Shown: positions 10,600-22,335 of the stretch, piece after piece
Position numbering within the stretch: the first letter of the stretch is position 1
How the letters are laid out: each line of letters begins with the position of its first letter
From: Bimuria novae-zelandiae CBS 107.79
Lineage: Eukaryota > Ascomycota > Dothideomycetes > Pleosporales > Didymosphaeriaceae
Assembly (NCBI GenBank): GCA_010015655.1
Contig: ML976815.1
Coordinates: 1-59,351 of the forward strand
Length of the DNA stretch: 59,351 nt
Reading direction: 5' to 3'
The notes under the pieces: model-generated
Told to the model about the DNA's origin: nothing
What the model saw: only the letters and a program-made list of their open reading frames with translations
The model's database searches: none
Position numbers and translations under genes: made by a program

Positions 10600-13500
10600 T
10601 CAAGCTAGACCTTCGCATTATTTATCTATCTATTATTCTAACTTAAAGGCCTCTATCCTTTGCTGTAGATCCTGCAGGGCAACCTCTTAATTAGTAATTT
10701 TATCTAATATATCTTTAAGTCCTAGCCTATTTAGAAACTTGCTCTATTTGTTTACTAGCAGGGCCTTTATAAGTCCATCTGCAACTATGTCCTCTAAGCG
10801 TTAATAGTCTACCTTAATTATCCTAAGTGTAACTTCTTGTCTTAGCTAATAATTATAGATATCTACATGGCGGAGCTTAGTTTGCAGCTTTGCGATTTCT
10901 TTAGTAATAAGGCAAATAGTCTATTAATTATCGCAGTTAATTATAATTAGGCGATTGCTTATAGTGATCTAGAGCTCCTAGAGTAATCGTAAAGTGAAGA
11001 TGGCCTCCTTAGCTACTTATAAAAGCGCTAGAAGTTTAGCCTCTATTATTAATATAGTAACTGTATCTTGCTTACTTGCTTTCCAGGCAATTAGGCCACT
11101 AAATAATTTAATAACGTATCCTTGTGAACTCTTGCGATCGAGTGTATTGTCGAATTTGTAGGTATATACCTACATGCAGTCGAGGATTTAATGGCCTGCT
11201 GCCTTTACTAGAGCTGCTGCGACCTCGCTCCAAGACTTTATTTCTTTATGGCTTTGTAGATGGGATCGTTCTGCTTCCTTCCACATATTATAAAGAGGGT
11301 GATCTTCGAGCTTGCTTTAGCATGTGGGTGGCTCTAAAAGCACACTTTGATGTGGCTTCTTGCCTAATGTAATTATTTGTCGAAGCTGCGCCTTATTAAG
11401 AGTCTTACCTTCGTATTTGCCGCTGCTGCTAGCTTTAGTGCCTGCCATAAAGGCTGCGGCCTATGGGCTTGTTTGCAACTGTCCTATTTGCACTATTTAT
11501 AGTGGTATAGCTTAATTATCTCCTGCTATTAGTTGTGCAAGGAGTGTCACTGGTGGCGGCGTTAATAGAGGCGTTAGATATTTGTACCTAGCTCTCCTAT
11601 CTTGCCTGCACTTAGGAGCCTCTTCCTCTAGCGCTTTACTAATTATTTTATCCTTAAAGAAGGACTTAGTGGCATGCTTTTGTTAAGGTGAGGGAGGTAA
11701 CTCTACTAATCGCACCTAGGCTACTATTTCTTCTAATGTGCTGTGTATAAGGTTGTCTATTAGGTCTTTAGTTTTGCCTAAGAACATAGTATCCTTATTG
11801 AATATTATATCGCGAGTACTGATCGTCTTTGCTAGAGAGGGAATCTATATTCTTTAGATGTTAGTTAATCTGTAGCTAACAAGGTAGCTAATCTATGCTT
11901 TGGGGTTAAGCCTCTAAAGCCTGCTTTTGCCACGTTTTATGTCGTTGGTTATCGCAAACGCTTTGTAGCTATATGCTTTTAGGTAAGCTTAATTAGGCTT
12001 CTTTAGTTAGGTAATAATGCCGTTCTAAAAGGCTACTATTATAAAGAACACTTTATATGGAGATTGCTATTAGTTAGTATAGTTTAGCGTTTAATTATAT
12101 AGGTAGACTGCGGCTCGCGTGATCTTAGGCTATATCTACTATAGTAGATTAGAGTTAAGTCGCATTGCGCGCGCTTTTTTCTTAATTATACCCCCTAAGC
12201 GTTCTGCTCCTCTATTTTGTGCTTAAGTATCTAGTACTAAAGGCTTAATCTTAATACCTTACGCCGCGCACTACTTCTTAATATTAGCCTTAATAGAGAA
12301 GATCTTGTTATTAGATTTAATTACTTTCACTATAACGTTGTATTATACTTCTATAAACCGTATAAAAGTACTAAGTAATTTAATAATTAACCGTGCTAGG
12401 CGGTTATCCTTAAAGTAGAAGTCCTATGCGAAGCTAGAGAATTAATTAGTAATTAGTATTTAGCTCTTCTCTCTTGTTGAGCTGTCTGCTTTATAGTCGT
12501 GAAAGTCTATTGCGACTCGCTCGCCAGGGCCTTTAGTTCGCTCCCTGGCTTGCCAGCGTATTTGCCGTTTCAGTTTTGCTTTACCGCAGGCGTTATATTT
12601 TACCGTAGGGAGACCTTTAATCCTTACCCCCTTAGATTACTGCACGAGGTGTTCGAGGGCCTAAGGGCCTAGATAGCCTAATTACTAGTGCTAGGTCTAT
12701 GCGTTTGCCTTCTACGGTCTTCGTTTAGTGCGTGTGTTAGTCTTGTGAGTGGCGTGCGTAGTATTAGTAGGAATACTACTTACTAGCCTTATTCTATATT
12801 CTAACACCTATTATCTATGCAATTCTTAGAGTTCTGCTAGCATAGTATTGTCTCTTCTCTTTAGAGTTATTAGGTCTGCCCTTATGTCCTACTAAAGGCC
12901 TTGCCTCTAGAGTAATTAGAACGATATAAGGTTGCAAAGCAAATTAGGGTAATAGGCTATATTATCTAGCCGTATTATTTAATTGCCGCTTACACTCTAT
13001 ATATTAAGATAGACGCTCTTGTATCCTTTAATCTATATTTATGTATTCCCTGCCTATATAAATTCTCTTGGCGCCGGTGGCCGGTATAAGACAAAGCGAT
13101 CGATGTTGTTAAAGATATAACAAGTTATGCCTAAATTAAGTATGGCTAAGCATCGCAATAGGTATGTGTTTAATTTAGTGTAGAAAGATGCGGCGTTAAA
13201 GCTTGCTAAGATTTTAGTAATCTTGCGTCTATCTAGTTACTTATTATTAGCCTTAGTAATTCGAGTTAGAGTAGGAGTATGCGATAATTTAATTATAGGT
13301 GCCTATAATCTAGCCCTCTTTATTATCTTTAGGCTTTCTTAAAGCGCAGGGTCATTCTCTAGCTTAAACTTAATTAGGGTAACTATGCTTAGCTTTAGCC
13401 TAAACTATTCTAGTTGTTTGTCTAGGAAAGCGTAGAAGCAGTCTTGTAGACTATAGCGTTGTTTACAAGCAGGGCACTTAAGGCCACTAGCTATCGCTAG

Positions 13501-14500
13501 CTTATTGTCTATAATCGCGGACTGCTTGGCTCTAGTATGTTAACTATTATTTTGTTATTTACGAGGTCTACCCTAATATTTTAATGTTGCTGCTTTATCC
13601 ACAAGAGAGGCGTCCCTGTCTGTGGCCTAGGTGGATTTACCACCGTCAGCGAGAGATAAACCTGTAGTAGCAAAAGCGCCCTTTTATTTACCCTTAATCG
13701 GGTGCTGCAGGATTATATGGTCTTAGAAGAGTTTTATTATGTACTTTTGTAAGACAGCTACATCCTTGCTTCTATATTACTAGAAGGTCGTTACCTATAT
13801 AGGTGCGACATAGATAACTGCCTTTATAAAGTCTTCTTTAACTAAGTCTAGCCTTTAAAGCTCTAGGACCTAATTAGTCTCTACTTCTGTAGCTGCATAA
13901 TTGTACTTAGATAGCTATATAGCCTATAATCTAACTATTCTTATTAGCTTAAGGGCTTCTTAGTATCTTGCCCTTAATCGTCTGTATTCGTCTTACAGGT
14001 CTACCCTAACTATAATCGTAAGGTTATTAATCTACTACCTAATTAATTAATCTAAAAAGTAGTAGTTGTTCTAGAGATGCGCAGAAACTATTAATTAAAT
14101 AATAGTAACTACTTAGTTTAGGCTAACCTGTTCCTCTTAGTATTCGCGATCTATAATCTTATATATTTCTAGCTATCCTTTGTAATAATCGCTATCGTCT
14201 TTGTATGCTTTCGCGCCTGCCGTCGATAGATGTGAGGGCATTATTAGCATATTGTTCGGATTCGCAGTCGTATACGCCGTGCTTGGCTGGTAGTTACCTA
14301 TCGCGGGAGGTATCGGCATTGCGGGTTTCTATCTTAGTTTATATATTAGCGCTGGGTTGATAATATTCCAGACCTTTAGGAATTAGAATTTTATTTTTAG
14401 CTAGTTCAGCCACGGTGTGTAGTTCGTGTAGTTGGTCAGGATCACTATAGGATTTCTAAGGGTTAATAGGGCCATTGTAATTGGCTTGGCGGAGGCAATA
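10600..14500 (-). pseudogene. Copia2 Gag-Pol with RT deletion and RIP stops
   Basis: Minus-strand reading begins with Gag (about 14290 down: MPIPPAIGNYQPSTAYTT). A CPACKQRYSLQDC knuckle follows near 13480, then integrase with LKRQIRWQARERTKGPGERV and AIDFHDY (12470-12620). The frame continues to SHLQSHKEIKSWSEV and ILDCM-VYTYKFD (RT start, about 11240-11152) and then jumps directly to NTLDRKSSQGYVIKLFSG, which is RNase H sequence. The RNase H part continues with INCDNQQTICL and KLRHVDIYN (10850-10950). Most stops are TAG/TAA consistent with RIP. The deletion makes the copy non-autonomous even before RIP. Confidence 0.85.
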
Positions 14501-14511
14501 AGACTCTTAAT

Positions 14512-14734
14512 TATTAGATTTAATAGTATTCTGTCACTTTAAGATAATGCAATGATGAGAATTTAATGGATGTGATGATTGATTAATGATGTTCGTGTTC
14601 TGTGTTCCTGGAATGCAGATGTGTGCGAGGCTCTAAATAAGTGCCGCTGCAGCGCTAGCCCTATTTAGAATAGTACAAAAGAGAGAGTGCTCCAGCCTTA
14701 TATCCACAACAGATAGAGGCTATATAATCGGACA
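14512..14734 (-). repeat. 5' LTR of Copia2
   Basis: It matches 10353-10575. The outer end has changed from TGTCAGATTTG to TATTAGATTTA by transitions, so this copy is the more mutated of the two. Confidence 0.92.
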
Positions 14735-14739
14735 GGTGC

Positions 14740-16772
14740 TATTAGGAATAGGCGCTTTAGCTATTTAAAGGCTTTTTTCTTTGCCTCTTATTGAGGTTGC
14801 TATTTTCTTAACTTTATAAGTTTTGTTAGTAGAGCGGTAACCTTAGAATAGTTTCTAATAAATTTGTAATAGAAGTTAGTAAAGCCTGAAAAGAATTAAA
14901 TATCTTTTACTAATTCTAGTAGCAGCTATTCTTCTATTATTATAATTTTTGTAGGTCTATTTTAACACCTTCTTAGGATATTATAAATCCCAGATATTCT
15001 GTTTTCGTGATATGGAATTCGTATTTCTTAGGGTGTAAGAGTAGTCTATACTCTTGTAACTTTTATAATACCTTATAAATATGTTCCTTATGTTCTTCTA
15101 GTGTTCCGCTTAAGTATATTAATATGTTATCGAGGTATGCCGTGCAGAATATGTCTAAATATTTATATAATAATTAATTTATAAGTTCCTAGAAAGTTAC
15201 TAGTGTGTTAGTTAGCCCTATTAGTATAATTATATATTTAAAAAGCCTATATTGCGTGTGGAAAGCTATTTTCTACTTATAGCCTTTTATAATTTAAATT
15301 CTATAAAATTTATCTTAGACGTTAAATTTCGTAAACTACTTAGCTCCTCGGAGTCGATTTATAAGCTCTGTTATTAAGGGTAATAGGTAGTAGTTTTTAA
15401 CTATAATAGCATTTAGCTATTTATAATCTATATAAAGTCGCAGCCTGCTATCTTTCTTATAAATAAAGAGTATAGGGAAGGCTGTAACGCTCTAACTAGG
15501 TCTTTATTTTCTTAAGCGTAGATTTTTTTATATTAGCTCCTTTAACTCTTTTTCTTATTTATAGGTAAGGGGCCTTAGGCGTTCTAGCTATAGCTTAGCT
15601 CCCTCTACTAGTAGTATTTTATAATCCTACTTTTTGTGCTTAAGAAGAATAGTTTTATCGTATTCCTTAAATAGGTCTACAAATTCCTTATATTCTTCTA
15701 GTAGACCTAGGTTATTAGGGACTATCTTAGCCTCTTAGGCCTATATATAGTGCACCTGTCCTAGGTATTATTTTAAAATCCTATCTATCTTGCACACTAA
15801 TATTTTTTATATCTTAAATAGTTAGTTTCTATTTTTTACTTAAGGTTTTTAGGGAGTTTCCCTTCCGCCAGGGCTCGCCTAAGCTATTACTAGTAAATTT
15901 TAGGGAAGGATTATTTATTTAATCTAGTCTATTTATAGATTATATTATTCTAGCTATTTATATCTTACGATAGCTTTAATATCTCCTATCTTTATAATAG
16001 TAAAGACATGTTAGCTTTTTAGGCCTTTTATATTTACTTATACTAGCGCTATCTTAAGGCGTAGCTAACTATTACTATATTCTTACGACTAGGTCCTGTC
16101 CGCGAGTTCTATCTATAGTAGTATCCTTTTATTATAATATAGCATATTATATTTTTTAACTACTTATAGGGCGATTAGACACGCATCTACCCCTAGGTCT
16201 ATAAGTACTATAATATAATACCCGTGCACCGTGATATCTTTAATTAAGTATTTTTTAACTTAGTAAGTGTCTACTTAATAAGCTATAATAATTGCACTAT
16301 TACTAGTATAGCTTATTACCTAGTAATACTTTAGTTTTTTAAGTCTCCTAACTTATCTTAGACCTTCTATAAGGCTTCTGCCTCCTAGATCTAACCCTTA
16401 AGTTAGGCTAGCTTTAAGACTTCTTTAATTTTATACTACTTATATTACTATTAATATAGGACGTAAGTCTCTTTAATTTTATTAAACTTATATACTCTTT
16501 AATTCCTATATTGCAGGTAATTTAAAGTAAGGTATTTATTTTAGGCTAATGCACTGTGTCTTAGGTAGCTATTAAAAGAAGCTACCTCCTCTTATAAGCT
16601 TAAGTATATAAAGTACTATAGGTTATATTAGTCTTATCTAATTATTAAGTAGTTTACGTTTTTTTTCTAGATACGTGCTTCCTATTATTATGCTAGTATT
16701 CTAAGGATCTAGGCCCTAAGGGAACTAGCCTGTCTTAAACTTCTATTATCTATATAGTTTACAGGTAATATT
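14740..16772 (-). pseudogene. A2 protease and reverse transcriptase, RIP-inactivated
   Basis: 16772-15900 carries the protease region (same order of blocks as 5880-6806 of A1). 15900-14740 carries the RT: GAKL-LERLRPLTY at its start, KFTKFDVKD-type palm, and [20 protein letters not shown] at about 15150-15090, where the catalytic YLDD has become YLDN. KTEYLGFIIS follows. TAG/TAA stops are frequent. RT would copy element RNA into cDNA in the cytoplasmic particle; this copy is dead. Confidence 0.88.
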
Positions 16773-16777
16773 AAAGT

Positions 16778-17001
16778 TATTGAATCAAGGTCCCTCTGGT
16801 AGCATGACTACCATGGATAACTGAGTAGGAGGAGGGACAAGGCGGGGTGGCTGCAACGTATTGTATTGACTATCCTATTATGTTATTCCTCTTCCGTGTA
16901 AACAGTAACGAGGACGCTACAGTCAGCCGTGCCTCCCTCACACAGTAGGCACTACGGCCCTTCCTTCCACCAACCTGGAATGAACCCACATATTCTTAAC
17001 A
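16778..17001 (-). repeat. 3' LTR of Copia1
   Basis: It is a 224-bp direct copy of 22107-22330 and keeps the less mutated sequence (for example CTGGTAGCATGACTACC). Confidence 0.94.
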
Positions 17002-17019
17002 CTCCCCCTTAAGACAGGT

Positions 17020-18600
17020 CTAGTCCGTAGACAACTCCGAGTTGGTTCTTAAATCTCTCAAATGCGACTCGCTGTAACGGCTTTATTATTTTATTAGTAA
17101 CTATGTTAGTAGTTAGCACGTAAGCCACCTTAAGTTTACCTTGTTCTGCCATGTCCCGGACAAAGTAATAACAAACGTTAATGTGTTTCGATCTTTCGTG
17201 GAGGTGAGGGTTCTTTGTAAGTGCGATGGCGCCCTGGTTATCTCCTAATATCTAAACCTTGTTAGTGTCTTTTCTAATGTACTTTGGGAATCTAAGATCC
17301 CTAAATACTTAGGCAATTTACTGGCCTTGCTTGTAGCATATTAAAAGTGCAATATATTTAGACTTATAGCTTAATATTACAACTAATCGTTGCTTCTTAC
17401 TTAACCATAAGATTGGACCTCTATAGAACATTGCAGTGCTGCCTAAGACGCTCTTTTGGTCTATAGTATTACTTGCCTAGTTAGCGTCTAAGTAGACGAC
17501 AAACTGTGAGTGTGCTCCCCCTGGTCTGTAGCGTAGTTTTATTATAACTGTTGACCTTAGGTACCGCAGTAGGTTCTTTAATGTATGGCTATAGTATTCT
17601 GCTAGATCGCTTATGTATTAGCTTAGCTTTTCAAGGGTGAATGCAATATCTAGACGTGTAAGTACTATAGCAAATATTAGACTTCCGATTCCTTGCTAGT
17701 ACTCCGTTGTGTTAATCTAATTATCGTTGTCCGTAGCTAGTCTAAATAAAGTGTAATTAGTAGATAGGATTTTCTTATCCTTATACTTCTTACTTAATAT
17801 TCTAAACTTATTAAGTACTGCGCATAGATATTACTCTTAGTTAAGGAAAATTATGCGGTGCTTTCTGTCTCTTGTAACTCGCACTCTAAGGACCTTATGT
17901 ACCTCCCCCAGGTTCTTGGCGTTGAATCGTTTAGAAAGCTTCTTTTAGAACCACTCAGTTTGGGATTGCTCCTTTGCCGCTGCAAGAGCGTCGTCAACGT
18001 AGACTAGGATTCGAATATTTCTCTCCTTATAGACAAACATGCAAGGGTCTGCAAGGCTTTGCATAAACCCCTATGCGAGAAGCTCTTTTTTTATTAATAG
18101 GTTCTAGTTGTGAGCAGCCTGCTTTAGTCCGTATAGGCTTTAAAGCACTTTTAGAACATATTCTTTCTTAACACGAACTCCTTTAGGTTGCTTAAGGAGA
18201 ATCTGTTCTTTAAGGTGAGATTTAGTAAACGCATTCTTAATATCATAATAGAAACATTCTAAGTCTTCTGCTACGACAGTGGCCAGGAATAGACGCAAGG
18301 TATCTATGCGGATAGTGGGTGCAAAGGTCTCATTGTAGTCGATTCTATGTACTTAGGTAAAACCACGTGCCACCAGGCGCGCTTTAAATTATTTAACTAT
18401 CCCGTCTAGCTTAGTTTTAATTATAAAAACCCACTTTAAATCAACTATATTAGCGTCTTTTGGCTATAAAACTTCTTCCTAGGTTCCGTTTTCTATTAGC
18501 GAGATTATCTCCTCTAGCACTGCTACTTTCCATCGATTTCCGTACTTTGGGTCGTTTATAGCTTGTTAATATGTCTAGGGGATTAGAATTCCTGCAATCT
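17020..18600 (-). pseudogene. Copia1 reverse transcriptase (RVT_2) and RNase H
   Basis: Minus-strand reading gives VDLKWVFIIKTKLDG and FKARLVARGFTQV near 18400, then FYYDIKNAFTKSHLKEQ and the intact active site ILVYVDDALAA (codons at 18001-17990). RNase H follows with LDANQASN and DNQGAIALTKNPHLHERSKH (about 17250-17170). Only a few RIP-type stops interrupt it, so catalytic residues are largely in place, unlike in the Gypsy copies. RT and RNase H would make the cDNA; this copy still needs several reversions to be coding. Confidence 0.88.
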
Positions 18601-18999
18601 TAGTTGCTAAAAAGGCTTTCTTAAAGATCTAGGCTTCTCTGTCTGTTTCTTTATCCGTAAAATTAACTTGTGCTAGCATGGCTTTAATAATCTTGCAGAG
18701 TCTTTTATCCTTAGCAGTGTCTCCTCTAGATCTCTTGCGTTTAGACTGTCTTATAAAGTATCTTAGAGCTTCTAGCAAGGATTAAGCTAGTTCCTTAGGT
18801 TCTTTAGTCGTCAGATCTGGTACTCGCTTATCTTGTAAGATAGTGGTAGGAGGAGTGGTAGTTAGCTTCCTTAGTCTTCCTCTTCCACGCTTGATTGGCT
18901 CGGGAGTTGGTTCTACTTGTTTTACAGGAGGTGGTTCTATCTTGTTTATAGTTGATAGTTCTATCTATTCTACAGCAGCTTGTTCTATAGGATCTGCAG

Positions 19000-19090
19000 A
19001 AGTCAGTTCTGCAGGAGTTGGTTCTGCAAGAGTTGGTTCTGCAGGAGTTGGTTCTGCAAGAGTTAGGTCTGCAGGAGTTAATTAAGCGCG
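19000..19090 (-). repeat. 15-bp coding minisatellite in Copia1 pol
   Basis: About six units of GGTTCTGCAGGAGTT or GGTTCTGCAAGAGTT encode, on the minus strand, an alternating EPTPA/EPTLA linker between integrase and RT. Neighbouring units beyond the array are RIP-altered (TTAAGTAG, TTAAGCGCG). Confidence 0.8.
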
Positions 19091-19099
19091 AGCTAGTTA

Positions 19100-20389
19100 A
19101 GTAGGATCTAGTTAAGTAGTAATTATTTTAGTAAGAGTAAGATCTTTTCTTAGTCTTCCTCTTAGTTTTTAGTCTAGTATAGTATTTAGCGTTTCCTATA
19201 ATCTAGCTAGAATGTTCTGCAACCGTAGTTTAACTCTCCCTCTAAGTGTGTGTTCGTCTACTAATATATAACTTAATCTTAAGATATATCCTAGTTCTAG
19301 CAAGTAGAACTTAAACTACTTGTTTATTATCTTAGAATATCCTATAAATACTCTAACTCTGCCGCAGTCTATAAGCTTGTCGTGTCGTTAATCTACTAGA
19401 ATTATCTTAGGGTGGATGTAGGAGTAGCACTTACTCCCCTATACACGGATATAATTAATAAATAGCGTCTTTCCTGTAAAAGCCTCTTTAGGGCTAACTC
19501 GCTTACTATTAATTATAGGTCCTATATTAGTGTAGTTTCGCATATACATGTTGGCTTCCACAGCTTCGTCCTAGAATTTGATTAGCAAACTAGCGTCCTT
19601 ATGCATTACTCTTATGTTAGCTTCTATAGTTTAGATATTCCGCTTAGCTAGTCTATTCTAATGTGATAATGCAATTATAGTAGGCTATAGTTTAACTCCC
19701 TATATAATTCTCTATTCCTTAACTTGTTGCAAGAGTTCCGGAGCGTTATTAGTCCCAGTAGCTTTAACTTTCTTATTAGTCTAATATTTAACAAAGGTCT
19801 TTTAGACTCTAAGTTCCTTTTATGCGTCTCCCTTCTGCTTTATTAGGATAACCTAGTTCTTCCGCGTGTAGCTATTAATAATAAGGAGAAACCATCGGTT
19901 GCCTCGCAAAGATATTAGAAAGGGTCCTGCAACGTTGAACTGTACCAGGGCTAGCTTCTTAGCTTTGTAATCTCGTAGCTAATTAGGGATGCTATTCCTT
20001 ATCTTTATTAAGGCGCAGACTTCGCAGATTTCTTTCTTTATTAGGACTCGAATCTTCTTTTAGAGAGTTGTGACTTCGTGGAGTTTAGCAATCTTTGCGG
20101 GTCCCAGGTGTGCAAAGCGTCTGTGGTATAGCAAGTATCTCTCCTTTTCACCAGCCTCGAGTTCGGAATCAGCTGGTGTGTGAAGGACTTCTGTACCTAG
20201 GGCTGGTGCATAGCGTTCTGTGCCTGGAAATGCTGTCTCTTTGTATCTATCTGCAATGTGTGACACTACGTAGAGGCCATCGTCTATAGTTACTTTAATA
20301 ATCGTCTTCTTCCCCAATTTAAAGGATAGTGTGTGGGAATTAAAACGACCCTTTAGGCCTGCTACACAAATTCGTCTCCCTAATAGCAA
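19100..20389 (-). pseudogene. Copia1 pre-integrase and integrase domains
   Basis: The block 20389-20060 is an uninterrupted 109-codon GAG_pre-integrase domain: LLGRRICVAGLKGRF, LYVVSHIADRY and the zinc-binding YHRRFAHLGPAKIAKLH. The integrase core follows with FNVAGPF, NRWFLLIINSYTR and GTNNAPELL, where the usual catalytic Asp reads Asn, then KDASLLIKFQDEAVEANMY. The C-terminal part leads to the Pro/Glu linker at 19000-19090. Integrase joins the cDNA to the genome; a few stops and the Asp-to-Asn change make this copy inactive. Confidence 0.82.
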
Positions 20390-20559
20390 ATTAACCCTAA
20401 GGTTAGGTACTAGCAGTATATCTAAAAGCTATGTTAAAGATCTATCCTTATAAACTATTTAGGCTTCTCCTTTCTAGTCTGCGTGTAATTCTCCCCCTCT
20501 AACCCAAACAAGTCTCCGCTTAATCTTAATTATTCGTCTAAATAGCGAGGGTTGGTTAG

Positions 20560-21680
20560 ACATGTGTAAGGAGGCGCCAGTGTCGCTAGCCTAGGTGGAT
20601 AGAGAGGCCTTACTAAGGATGTCTTTAGAGAGACGACATGTCTTAATTTCCTTATCTTCTAAGTCTAAGGTATTAGTTAATATCTTTAGCTCTGACTCTA
20701 ACCTAACTTCTTTAGCTTTATATGCTTTACTAGTCTTGTTATTAAGTTTCCTAGGCTTAATAAGCAGCTTAGGCAGCTTTATAAAGGACTTCTTCTTTTT
20801 CTTCTTTTCCCTTTTAGCTTCGTATTCTCTTAGGAGCTTTCGAGCCTTCACTAGTTTTAAATAGTCTTAAATGTAGTGAGGTTTATTATAAAGGTAGCAC
20901 TTAATAACAGGCGTAGGACTTAGTTCGGAGTTCAGTAATAGGTCCCTGCTACCTTGTTTGTGCGGCGGAATGTACTTGTGGGCTTTCCTAAATGCTAGAA
21001 GAGCTTGCTTGTTAGCGTCTTACTAGTCTTAGACCTCCTTCTCTTCCAGGAACTTAAGCTTTTGTTCGATAGTAAGGTTAAGCTAGGCGTTTAAGGTGTT
21101 AATTATAGTCCTAAACCTTATTAAGAGTAATCTTATAAGGATAAGTAGTAGTACTAAGTCTTTATAGGCTCTATTAGTGTTAGCGTCTGCTAATACGAGC
21201 TTATGTTAGTAATCCTTTAGCTTTTCCTATAATCTAACAATCGTGCTCTCAGAATCGAATATAAATATCTAGATCCTAGTTATATACATATTAGTAACTA
21301 TAGTGTTAGTTTAGGTGTACTTCTTGCGCAAGTAAGACTAGAACTAGAAGGCAGTGTCGTACTTATTAATAAGGGCCTAGTTATTATTGCTAAGGGATCT
21401 AAATAAGAGGTTAATTACGGTAGCTTTATCCTCTAGGTACTTATCTCTCTTGTTAATATTAATGCGGGCCTTAGCAGTCTTGTCTGCGATATCTAGTCCT
21501 TTTATAGTATCTAACAGATCTCTAGCTATAGCAATTTTATAGTGTTCCTCTAGGCTCTTCTTATATACGTAGAAGACTCTCTTTCCTCTTAGCTTAATTT
21601 TGTTCTGGCGGAACTAAGTATTATAATTCTTAGCTATAAGCTTAGGAATTTTCTATTCTTCCCTCTCTTTAGCCATCGTG
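20560..21680 (-). pseudogene. Copia1 Gag and aspartic protease
   Basis: The minus-strand frame begins MAKEREE near 21676 with KLRGKRVFYVYKKSLEEH (UBN2-type Gag), passes a degraded zinc knuckle CYLYNKPHYI (about 20900), a Lys-rich segment (REKKKKKKSF), and ends in the protease signature DTGASLHMSNQPSLF at about 20587-20543. Stops and missing Cys show RIP damage. The order Gag, knuckle, DTGA is standard for fungal Copia polyproteins. Confidence 0.82.
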
Positions 21681-22106
21681 TGTGTTCGGGTGTGACGAGG
21701 CTCACACGTGCCGGTTGCAGGCGGTGGAGGCGATATAGACGGCGAGGCAGGCGAGGTAGGCAGGCGGTGCTAGTGGTACTAACGATGCCAGCGATGTAGG
21801 CGATGCGGGCGATATTTGCGAATAATATACTATAGGTAGGGCAGTCGTTGTTAGTTCTTAGGCGTAAAGAAGATAAGTAGATGTGTTACGTGTTAATCGC
21901 GTTGCATATAGCTTCTAGTAATTATATTTAATTTCTGCTCGAATCTAAGTCCTCGCGACTCTAGTAGGTGTTTAATTCCTTTTGTAAATTATAGCTAGGT
22001 CCTTCGCGACCTTAGTAGTAATTTAATTCTTTCTTAAATCTAAGTCCTGCGCGACTCTAGTGGGATTAAAATAATAACGTTAGTTTTAGTAACTAGGCTT
22101 ATAACC

Positions 22107-22330
22107 TATTAAATTAAGGTCCCTCTAGTAGCATAACTACCATAGATAACTAAGTAGGAAGAAGGACAAGGCGGGGTGGCTACAACGTATTATATTAACT
22201 ATCCTATTATGTTATTCCTCTTCCGTGTAAACAGTAACAAGGACGCTACAGTCAGCCGTGCCTCCCTTACACAGTAGGCACTACGGCCCTTCCTTCCACC
22301 AACCTGGAATGAACCCACATATTCTCAACA
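22107..22330 (-). repeat. 5' LTR of Copia1
   Basis: It carries many more plus-strand G-to-A and C-to-T changes than its partner (TATTAAATTAAGG versus TATTGAATCAAGG), and the target duplication AAAGT follows it. Confidence 0.93.
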
Positions 22331-22335
22331 AAAGT

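Larger units (their letters stand above)
10353..14734 (-). mobile_element. Ty1/Copia element Copia2, internally deleted, nested in A2
   Basis: LTRs of 223 bp (10353-10575 and 14512-14734) start TGTC and end GACA, with the 5-bp duplication GGTGC at 10348-10352 and 14735-14739. Next to the 3' LTR a polypurine tract reads AAGGGGGTG on the minus strand. The coding content is Gag, protease, integrase and RNase H, but most of the reverse transcriptase is missing. A solo LTR of the same family lies at 23159-23380. Confidence 0.93.
16778..22330 (-). mobile_element. Ty1/Copia element Copia1, near-complete, nested in A2
   Basis: LTRs of 224 bp (16778-17001 and 22107-22330) are flanked by the 5-bp duplication AAAGT (16773-16777 and 22331-22335). 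The polypurine tract TAAGGGGGAGT borders the 3' LTR (17002-17012). The total is 5553 bp, with the Copia order Gag, protease, integrase, RT, RNase H. It is the best preserved retroelement of the window, though several stops remain. Confidence 0.94.

Noticed and set aside
18843..19085. 80-codon plus-strand frame with GVGSAG repeats
   Set aside because: It is the antisense of the EPTPA linker minisatellite of Copia1.
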